Below are positions 1 through 4,997 of a stretch of 5,269 nucleotides of DNA, piece by piece. The first letter of the stretch is position 1; every line of letters starts with the position of its first letter. Location: assembly GCA_029557025.1 (NCBI GenBank), contig JAKPRU010000969.1, forward strand, positions 1-5,269. Reading direction: 5' to 3'. Made by a program: the position numbers and the translations under genes. This DNA comes from Candidatus Omnitrophota bacterium (lineage in GTDB: Bacteria > Hinthialibacterota > Hinthialibacteria > Hinthialibacterales > JAKPRU01). Under the pieces are notes generated by a model. That model did no database searches, was not told where the DNA came from, and saw only the letters and a list, made by a program, of their open reading frames with translations.

Positions 1-803
1 CGTCCCCCAAGATCCAGCAACCGCAACCCGCAATCCCGAGCCCAACGCTCCGCCATCGGTTCACTGTACTTGAGCTGGTTCAACCAAACCTGAGCCTGCA
101 CCTCATCGTTTTTCACAACGCAATTGTTGTTGCCGTGCAAACGATACAAATACAGACACTCATCAATATGACGAATCGCGCCAAAACCGTAGGAAACCGC
201 CATTCGGCAACACAGATCATGATCGTCCCCAAACCGCATGGACGCATCATGTCCGCCAATCCCAAAATAGGCATCACGCCTCCAAGCACGCACATGATTC
301 GGTGCCCACTCAATCCTGCGAAACGACGCCGGACTCGAAGGCCATGCAATCATCTGCTGCAACAGCTTGCCGTGCCACTCGAACAAACGGGACCGCCACC
401 CCCAATATTCCGAATACACACGGGGAGTCCATGTCCCATGCTGAAACTCCGCACAGTTGGAATACGTCATCACAACCGCCGGGTCGCGGAACGTCGCCTC
501 GATCATCTCCAAAGCATTTGGAGTCAACATATCGTCCGCATCCAATTCAACCAGGATGTCTCCACGAGCCGCCATGCAACACTCACGCTTCAGCCTGCCG
601 ACACGGTTCTTTCCGTCAGACTCGTCCTCCAGGAGGATCGGTCTTACCCGACCATCCCTGCAAATGGAGGGCTCCACCATTCCACCGGCGTTGCGCCCAA
701 CAATCCACTCCCAATCCTTGTGCGTCTGATTCACAAGCGACGTGTAGGCATCGTTTACAAACGGCATGTGAGACTCAGGAAGCGGCGTAATTACGGAAAT
801 CAT
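1..803 (-). CDS. GT2-family glycosyltransferase, probable N-terminal part of a glycosyltransferase-methyltransferase fusion (3' end cut by window)
   Basis: Reading from the ATG at 803 the frame stays open for 267 codons and leaves the window without a stop. The start is supported by an AAAGGA SD at 810-815, 6 bases upstream. The protein begins with the GT-A strand MISVITPL, followed by a helix with NQTHKDWEW (25-33). A DADD metal/nucleotide-sugar motif lies at 88-91, inside ARGDILVELDADDMLTP (79-95). An acceptor-side segment GGHD...GDDHDL (183-197) matches the usual GT2 (E/D)DxDL region, then YLYRLHGNNN (218-227). GT2 enzymes transfer a sugar from a nucleotide sugar, normally in the cytoplasm. 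The last visible residues, WARDCGLRLLDLGG (254-267), look like helix plus motif I of a SAM-dependent methyltransferase, so a second domain probably follows beyond the edge (inference). The usual Asp of the first GT2 nucleotide-binding loop is not seen; the position reads WIVGRNAGG (33-41). The gene starts 12 bases after the fibre-like gene. Codon use differs from neighbours (TTG and CGT rich). Sugar and acceptor are unknown. Confidence 0.85.
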   Translation of the reverse strand, partial: MISVITPLPESHMPFVNDAYTSLVNQTHKDWEWIVGRNAGGMVEPSICRDGRVRPILLEDESDGKNRVGRLKRECCMAARGDILVELDADDMLTPNALEMIEATFRDPAVVMTYSNCAEFQHGTWTPRVYSEYWGWRSRLFEWHGKLLQQMIAWPSSPASFRRIEWAPNHVRAWRRDAYFGIGGHDASMRFGDDHDLCCRMAVSYGFGAIRHIDECLYLYRLHGNNNCVVKNDEVQAQVWLNQLKYSEPMAERWARDCGLRLLDLGG

Positions 804-815
804 ACGTATTCCTTT

Positions 816-1271
816 CTATGCGGACATATCCACCCAAATCATGCCGGAAAAACAATCCTCCGGTTCCGTCGCCTGTACGCGAGCCGCAACAATGGTCATT
901 ACGGCATCTTGAACTCGTTCCGAGGTGTAGTATTGGTTGATCGATCCTTCCACCAAGTCGTCCGTCGTCTTGGTCGCAAACCAGGAATCCGCCCTCGAAT
1001 CCGTGTGATAGGATGTGTGATCGTCATCCTCCAACCCGGATATGGACCCATGATCAATATCGATCATGCTTCCGTCGATCATGCTTCCGTCGATCATGCC
1101 GTCCGAGTTCAGGATTACGGGTTTTCCGGCCATTTCGCTTCCGGATGTTGCGGACTTATATTCATCTTCGGTGAAATACAATTCGTTGAGTTTCTTGAGG
1201 TTCTCCCTAACTGCAATCAGAAATCTACGAAGATCCGTGGTCTCCACATTCGGGACGGTAGGCAATCTCAT
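816..1271 (-). CDS. Short tail-fibre-like virion protein with MIDGS repeat
   Basis: This gene encodes 151 residues from ATG 1271, sharing one base with the preceding stop (TAATG arrangement), with an AAGGGGA SD at 1282-1288. The N-terminus has a helical segment TTDLRRFLIAVRENLKKLNEL (11-31 region) often seen at the base of phage tail or fibre proteins. Residues 59-71 are MIDGSMIDGSMID, a tandem pentapeptide. Residues 73-93 carry DHGSISGLEDDDHTSYH..., and 102-120 carry TTDDLVEGSINQYYTSERV. Both are recurring boilerplate of phage fibre/baseplate proteins (known from the family by recognition; not searched here). The C-terminus SGMIWVDMSA resembles the 'GxIWVD' ending common in such proteins. 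It follows directly on the nozzle-like gene, where a fibre or tail-tip component is expected. It is far shorter than most receptor-binding fibres and has no visible enzymatic or receptor-binding domain, so it could be a connector, a needle-like trimeric tip, or the anchoring part of a fibre. Its exact role is not determinable. Confidence 0.7.
   Translation of the reverse strand: MRLPTVPNVETTDLRRFLIAVRENLKKLNELYFTEDEYKSATSGSEMAGKPVILNSDGMIDGSMIDGSMIDIDHGSISGLEDDDHTSYHTDSRADSWFATKTTDDLVEGSINQYYTSERVQDAVMTIVAARVQATEPEDCFSGMIWVDMSA
1061..1105 (-). repeat. 15-base in-frame tandem repeat (2 full copies plus a partial third)
   Basis: The plus-strand unit CGATCATGCTTCCGT occurs exactly at 1061-1075 and 1076-1090. 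A third copy at 1091-1105 shares the first nine bases and then diverges. On the coding strand the repeat gives MIDGS-MIDGS-MID in the fibre-like protein (residues 59-71). Because the unit is a multiple of three, copy-number change by slippage would lengthen or shorten the protein by five residues without breaking the frame. Each unit carries a GATC tetramer, giving GATC at 1062, 1077 and 1092, with further ones at 1052 and 1019. Confidence 0.9.
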
Positions 1272-2899
1272 TAGAATGCAATCCCCTTAATGATGATCTC
1301 ACTGACCTTGAATCCTTCATCCGCACCGTCGGTCCCCCATTTGAATTGATGGAATCTCCCGGACTGATCCATATAGAGAACCTGACTTCCTGTGCTCAGT
1401 TGTGACGCACTTCCGATTCCGGTCCACGACGCGGCATTGACCGCCTGCTCCGATTGTCCGGTTCTCCAATACACATCAATATTGAAGTTCCCGGAAGTGG
1501 GTCCGATGAAGTGAATCTCCTGAATCCGCTTGGTTTTTGTGGCGTCCGGCTGAAACATGATCGGCTCGATCCTCCATGCGGAGAATGCCGATCCGTTGAA
1601 ATTATCTCCGTCCATATATCTGAAGTAGACCTTCCCAACAGCAGCCCCTCCAGGCACCGCAAACAACATCCTATTGGAGGTCGTTTGGTAACTCGAAAAC
1701 TGTCCCGTGGCCGAAGACCATTTCCCGTAGGCTGTTCCGAGTTGCGAGAATGTGTATCTACTGTGAATCTGATCAAAGAGGAATGCCGTGGTCGGTATGT
1801 TGCTTCGCCTCCACTGTTTGGTCGCCGTGTTGTAGTACAATAGAGCATTCGGATAGCTCGATCTGTTCAGCGGGACCGCCCAGACAATTTCCGGACTATA
1901 AGGAATCGGTTTCCCATAAATTATCCCGTAGGAGCTTTGATCTATGGTGTCAAGAAGAGGCTCGACGGCGTCGGAAATCACCAGGTAGTCCCTACCTCCT
2001 GCATAGGCCACAAATCCCTTGTCTCGGTCGAAAAAATAATGAGCGTTCCCAGTGTCGATGATGCTCCAATGAGAATCCGTTCCGGTTCCGCTTACCTGGG
2101 CATAGAGAGAAAACGGGATAGCGTAGTCAGGTTGATAATCCAAGATATGAATGCTTTGCCTCCCATAGACAAGGCACGCCATGTCCCCCATTCTCTTGAT
2201 TCCGGTGATTCCAATATCATTGTCCGGTTTGTAGATCTGATTCGACGCCGGGAAACTCAACGTCGTCATTGATGGGAGAGCTTCAGTCCATCGAATGTCG
2301 ATGTTTCCGTTATCCTGATCGGAATGGGCCCCGATGATTCTTTGGTGAAATTGCTCCAGATACTTGAACTTGTATTCATGCCCTACCTGGATCAATTTTG
2401 AGAGATAAGCATCTCCATGCCTCCATTTATACGGTGTCGTCGTGAGGTCCGAAATCACGGCATACGCGCCGTATTGGATGGCGGAGACAAGGCCGGTTTT
2501 CTGAAAGACTGTTGAAAATGTTGAAGTTGTCCCTGGGTGGACGGCGCTTGTCTCGTATATCGACCCAACGGCGAGAGTGGTTGGAAGTGCGTGTACGACT
2601 CCACCGATTATGGCGATACGATTCCGGTTTTCCCCGTCATCCAAGGTGAAATATTCCTGGCAGGAATAGTCCGACGTGACGTAGGATGTCATATTGGCGT
2701 ATCCCATAATCCTACGAAGCTGACCCGGAACCGTGACGTTGTCCCAGTTGTACCCGTTTGTAGCATCGACGGGATCGTACACATCCATTGATAACCAGCT
2801 TCCATCCTGCTGTTGACTCCACAGGGAGGGATCCGCCGGGTCGGCCTTCGCGCTGGTTCCCCCAAGAGGCTTTATTCTTACAGAAAATCTCTGAGCCAT
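1271..2899 (-). CDS. Phage tail hub/nozzle-like structural protein (P22 gp10 type)
   Basis: This gene encodes 542 residues from the ATG at 2899, which has a GAGGA SD at 2904-2908 (4-base spacing). An in-frame GTG at 2923 would add eight residues and overlap the adaptor stop by 10 bases but lacks a good SD, so ATG is preferred. The protein is rich in beta-strand and aromatic residues, with no signal peptide or membrane segment. Landmarks (ATG numbering) are RIIGAHSDQDNGNIDIRW (187-204), GIKRMGDMACLVYGRQSIHI (233-252), HYFFDRDKGFVAYAGG (287-302), and a C-terminal domain ending FHQFKWGTDGADEGFKVSEI. The pattern 'test for a device, query its value, then final comparison to a reference frame' is typical of the beta-propeller hub proteins called packaged-DNA stabilization or nozzle proteins in P22-like phages; that assignment is by recognition of style, not by alignment. 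Position right after an adaptor and before a fibre-like gene matches gp4-gp10 order. It would form the hexameric tail tube below the adaptor ring. An alternative is another tail or head-closure protein. Confidence 0.7.
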   Translation of the reverse strand: MAQRFSVRIKPLGGTSAKADPADPSLWSQQQDGSWLSMDVYDPVDATNGYNWDNVTVPGQLRRIMGYANMTSYVTSDYSCQEYFTLDDGENRNRIAIIGGVVHALPTTLAVGSIYETSAVHPGTTSTFSTVFQKTGLVSAIQYGAYAVISDLTTTPYKWRHGDAYLSKLIQVGHEYKFKYLEQFHQRIIGAHSDQDNGNIDIRWTEALPSMTTLSFPASNQIYKPDNDIGITGIKRMGDMACLVYGRQSIHILDYQPDYAIPFSLYAQVSGTGTDSHWSIIDTGNAHYFFDRDKGFVAYAGGRDYLVISDAVEPLLDTIDQSSYGIIYGKPIPYSPEIVWAVPLNRSSYPNALLYYNTATKQWRRSNIPTTAFLFDQIHSRYTFSQLGTAYGKWSSATGQFSSYQTTSNRMLFAVPGGAAVGKVYFRYMDGDNFNGSAFSAWRIEPIMFQPDATKTKRIQEIHFIGPTSGNFNIDVYWRTGQSEQAVNAASWTGIGSASQLSTGSQVLYMDQSGRFHQFKWGTDGADEGFKVSEIIIKGIAF

Positions 2900-2903
2900 C
2901 CAT

Positions 2904-2908
2904 TCCTC
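2904..2908 (-). promoter_or_regulatory. SD GAGGA choosing ATG 2899 of the nozzle-like gene
   Basis: GAGGA ends four bases before the ATG at 2899 and lies in the short gap after the adaptor stop codon (2916-2914). The upstream in-frame GTG at 2923 is preceded only by a weak GAAGA. Spacing is on the short side, so the choice is favoured but not certain. Confidence 0.5.
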
Positions 2909-2913
2909 ATCTG

Positions 2914-3663
2914 TTATACCCACGAGTAGGCGTCTTCGATGTAACGCCGTTCAGTCCTCTCACCCCAGCCGATACTGATGTCCTCATTCTGGATATCCAC
3001 GTCGCGCTCGATCAGACGCTGAATGTAATATTCAGCCTTCTGTTCCACCAGCATCATCTCTTGAGGGAATTCAAGAGTATCCATGCTCTTTTTCAGCTCT
3101 GCGAGAGCCGTATGGACAATCGCCATGAATGCGAGCTGATTGTCCTTGGACGCGAAGAGATGAAGTCCGCCGGCACCGGTATCCGCAGTAAACGGAGCAT
3201 GATATTTTTGATACCAACATCGGATGGAAATGGTTTCATCCGCATGGCAGTTGAAAAGGAACCGATCCGCCAACCTGGTGTAGTATGTTGGCTTCCCGCG
3301 AGTTCTGGAAGCATAATCGACATACCCGAAGGTATTGTGGAATTTGCGATCATCCATGAACTTTATGGAGCAATAGTCCTCGGTCCCGGCCCTGGTCCAA
3401 AACATGGCGAGAACATCCTTGAAGTACCCGGAAGCCCCCCCCATCGTGGTGAAAGACGCAAGGTCCAGGTAGTAGCTTCCTTCCGTAAGATTCGCGGAAT
3501 CCGGCGTGGTTGCTCGAAAGCATCTGAAGTTGTGGCGGTGTGAAATTTCCTCTACGGCGAGATCGATTGCATCATTTACTTGGGTTAGTTTGGATGACTG
3601 ATTTACTTGGGGGAAATAGAGGTAAATCTGATTTCTGATCTCAGTCCTGGATTTGTTTGCCAA
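2914..3663 (-). CDS. Head-tail adaptor-like protein (P22 gp4 / SU10-adaptor type)
   Basis: This gene encodes 249 residues from a TTG at 3663 to TAA at 2914-2916. The TTG is supported by a strong GGAGG SD at 3673-3677 with nine-base spacing. The nearby ATG at 3668 is out of frame, and the next in-frame ATG would delete the conserved N-terminus. The first 50 residues are helical (IRNQIYLYFPQVN...VNDAIDLAVEEISHRHNFRCFR), followed by GSYYLDL (62-68). A central beta region holds RGKPTYYTRLADRFLFN (122-138) and ISIRCWYQKYHAPFT (145-159). A long C-terminal helical region (about 170-225) follows. 'Helices, then a G.PxxY strand, then a W-Y-x-K-Y strand, then helices' is the usual plan of the small adaptor proteins that bind beneath the portal and receive the tail nozzle; this is recognition of pattern, not a search. 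It sits immediately upstream of the nozzle-like gene, as expected. It has no membrane segment. The C-terminal tail is acidic/aromatic (ERRYIEDAYSWV). Confidence 0.7.
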   Translation of the reverse strand: MANKSRTEIRNQIYLYFPQVNQSSKLTQVNDAIDLAVEEISHRHNFRCFRATTPDSANLTEGSYYLDLASFTTMGGASGYFKDVLAMFWTRAGTEDYCSIKFMDDRKFHNTFGYVDYASRTRGKPTYYTRLADRFLFNCHADETISIRCWYQKYHAPFTADTGAGGLHLFASKDNQLAFMAIVHTALAELKKSMDTLEFPQEMMLVEQKAEYYIQRLIERDVDIQNEDISIGWGERTERRYIEDAYSWV

Positions 3664-3672
3664 TGCATGGAA

Positions 3673-3677
3673 CCTCC
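3673..3677 (-). promoter_or_regulatory. SD GGAGG for the TTG start of the adaptor-like gene
   Basis: GGAGG lies nine bases upstream of TTG 3663 and right after the stop of the 97-residue gene (3679-3681). An ATG at 3668 is closer to the SD but opens a different frame, antagonistic to the adaptor frame. If ribosomes also use that ATG, adaptor output would be reduced. Confidence 0.6.
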
Positions 3678-3678
3678 A

Positions 3679-3972
3679 TTATTTGAACTTGTCACGATTG
3701 GAAAGATACACCTTTTGGAACTCGACGAGCTCCTTTTCCAATTTCGCAACGTGCACCACAAGTCTTGAAAGAAGGTCTCGAAGCTCTTCGGTCCGTTTGA
3801 TCCTCTTATCCATATAGACCGGCTCCGGGACCATCCTCCCCGTAGTGCGGTCCAATTCAGCGTAGGAAAAAAGGACTCCATCCTGCTCCAAATACTTTGC
3901 GTCCTGCTCGATAACCGCACTTGACGGCTTCGTATGGTCAAACTTTGGTATGGATTTTGCAGCTTCGCTCAT
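3679..3972 (-). CDS. Unknown 97-residue protein with helical/coiled-coil C-terminus
   Basis: I do not recognise this protein. It starts at ATG 3972, which overlaps the stop of the GT9 gene by four bases (ATGA), with AAGGGG at 3977-3982 four bases upstream. It ends at TAA 3679-3681. The first 55 residues (MSEAAKSIPKFDHTKPSS..., then SYAELDRTTGRMVPEPVYMD) are polar with several prolines and look extended or loosely folded. Residues about 56-97 (KRIKRTEELRDLLSRLVVHVAKLEKELVEFQKVYLSNRDKFK region) have a regular spacing of L/V/I and charged residues, consistent with an amphipathic helix or coiled coil. There is no signal peptide, membrane segment, cysteine cluster or catalytic motif. Placed between a glycosyltransferase and the head-tail adaptor gene, it could be a small virion or assembly protein; that is inference from position only. 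It may also be made as a C-terminal extension of GT9 by -1 slippage at 3984-3990. Confidence 0.75.
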   Translation of the reverse strand: MSEAAKSIPKFDHTKPSSAVIEQDAKYLEQDGVLFSYAELDRTTGRMVPEPVYMDKRIKRTEELRDLLSRLVVHVAKLEKELVEFQKVYLSNRDKFK

Positions 3973-4997
3973 AAGACCCCTTGTTTTTTTAAACGATAAA
4001 CTTCCATTATCCGGTCATAGACCTTTGTCTTCCCATGCCCCTCCCCGGTGCATGCAGGAATCATCATTCCGTATTCGCCCCAAATCTCCTTATCAACCAT
4101 GCACACACGGTTAAAGGTAAACCATTTCGCATATTTATGTAGAAGGTGACATGGGCTGCATGCACAATCCGCCTCAAGACTGAAATCGTTCCTGAATGTC
4201 GCGGTTGCGTTCAGCCTCGAAGAATGACTCAAAAGACAGATCTTCGGAGTGTCGAAACAGCCGGATGCATTAATAATGCTGGATTCAGGACCTATCACAA
4301 GGTCTACAAACTTTGTCAGCGCGAAAATCCTCATGATAGGCTGTTCCTCGAATCCCGTATTCCAGACCCGTTCGTGTTGAAAAGAAAGGACCATCTCGTT
4401 GAAGGTTCCGGCTGCAATGATGAAAGCTCTCGGAATCTTTCTAAGAACCTCTCTTGCGACCTCCTCATAATGGAGATATCCCTTGTGTGTCGAACTCCCG
4501 GCCAATGCCCATAAAATTACGAAATCCTTACGATGCTTTTGACGAAAATTCCTTGCAAAGATGATGTCGTCATGCGAGAAAAACAGTTGCCCGGTTCTCA
4601 AACCATTGGGTTCATAGCCGGCTTGTCGTATGGTCTCATCGTAATAATTCTTCCCGAGACATTCCTTCCTTCGTTTTCCAACCGGCCAAAAGTATCGCTC
4701 ATCAGGATAGGGAAACAGATATCTTCCCTCTATGGATCCGCTGAGAACAACCGTCTTGTCGTAATCCTTTCCCATCTCGTCGTAATAGTCCCCCAGTTCC
4801 TCGATGGGAACGCAGTTGTCCTCTAAATGAATGAATTCACTGATGTTGGGATTTCCTGACAGAATATTCTTCCCGCGTTCGTTGGTCAGAACATGGACAT
4901 CATATCCGTCCTGTTTCAGGTAGGGAAGACAACAGGAAGATATGACCATATCCCCGATTGCCCCATGACGGATGACAAGAGCTCTAGGTTTTGACAA
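3969..4997 (-). CDS. GT9 (heptosyltransferase-like) glycosyltransferase
   Basis: This gene encodes 342 residues starting at TTG 4997, chosen because GGAGGA lies at 5007-5012 with nine-base spacing. It leaves only a 14-base overlap with the methyltransferase gene. An in-frame ATG at 5060 would add 21 residues of methyltransferase overlap (77 bases) with its GAGGA too close, so it is less likely. The N-terminal motif RHGAIGDMV (10-18) is the GT9 acceptor-domain signature. The C-terminal domain has DLVIGPESSIINASG (232-246) and TPKICLL, matching the GT-B donor-site region of ADP-heptose:LPS heptosyltransferases. Such enzymes transfer heptose or related sugars to lipid or glycan acceptors; phage-encoded members have unproven substrates. 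The usual second-domain 'GPDTG..H' reads GPESSIINAS here, so donor preference may differ. A cysteine/histidine cluster CACSPCHLLH (278-287), with C299 and C316, is present. It probably belongs to the same sugar module as the upstream methyltransferase. Cytoplasmic; no signal peptide. Confidence 0.85.
   Translation of the reverse strand: MSKPRALVIRHGAIGDMVISSCCLPYLKQDGYDVHVLTNERGKNILSGNPNISEFIHLEDNCVPIEELGDYYDEMGKDYDKTVVLSGSIEGRYLFPYPDERYFWPVGKRRKECLGKNYYDETIRQAGYEPNGLRTGQLFFSHDDIIFARNFRQKHRKDFVILWALAGSSTHKGYLHYEEVAREVLRKIPRAFIIAAGTFNEMVLSFQHERVWNTGFEEQPIMRIFALTKFVDLVIGPESSIINASGCFDTPKICLLSHSSRLNATATFRNDFSLEADCACSPCHLLHKYAKWFTFNRVCMVDKEIWGEYGMMIPACTGEGHGKTKVYDRIMEVYRLKKQGVL
3984..3990 (-). other. 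Candidate -1 slippery heptamer A AAA AAA near the GT9 stop
   Basis: On the coding strand the end of GT9 reads CGT TTA AAA AAA CAA GGG GTC TTA TGA. The seven A's begin at the third base of TTA, so they are in X XXY YYZ phase for GT9. Slippage by -1 leads into ACA AGG GGT CTT ATG AGC, which is the frame of the 97-residue protein. The predicted product would be a 439-residue GT9-(TRGL)-97aa fusion (338 + 4 + 97). A weak SD-like GGAAG precedes the site by about ten bases. No strong downstream hairpin was seen, only a short AGC-GAA-GCT element. Confidence 0.5.

Noticed and set aside
113..349. A minus-strand frame of 78 codons
   Set aside because: It overlaps the well-supported GT2 gene in another frame and carries no SD or recognisable motif.
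1019..1095. GATC cluster considered as a replication-origin or SeqA-type signal
   Set aside because: The spacing is explained by the 15-base coding repeat inside a supported gene, and there is no AT-rich unwinding region or other origin element.
135..1274. A long plus-strand open frame of about 380 codons
   Set aside because: It lies antisense to the GT2 and fibre-like genes, both of which have recognisable motifs and SDs. Its translation is Arg/His/Pro-rich with no family character, as expected of a shadow frame, and it crosses a gene boundary on the other strand.
2788..3543. Plus-strand open frame of about 250 codons
   Set aside because: It is antisense to the adaptor-like gene and the start of the nozzle-like gene. 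The low-complexity translation lacks any domain and its start lacks an SD consistent with the surrounding operon.
3603..3941. A minus-strand frame of 112 codons across the 97-residue gene and the adaptor start
   Set aside because: It is the alternate frame of two supported genes. The ATG at 3668, close to the adaptor SD, opens only a short product in this frame.
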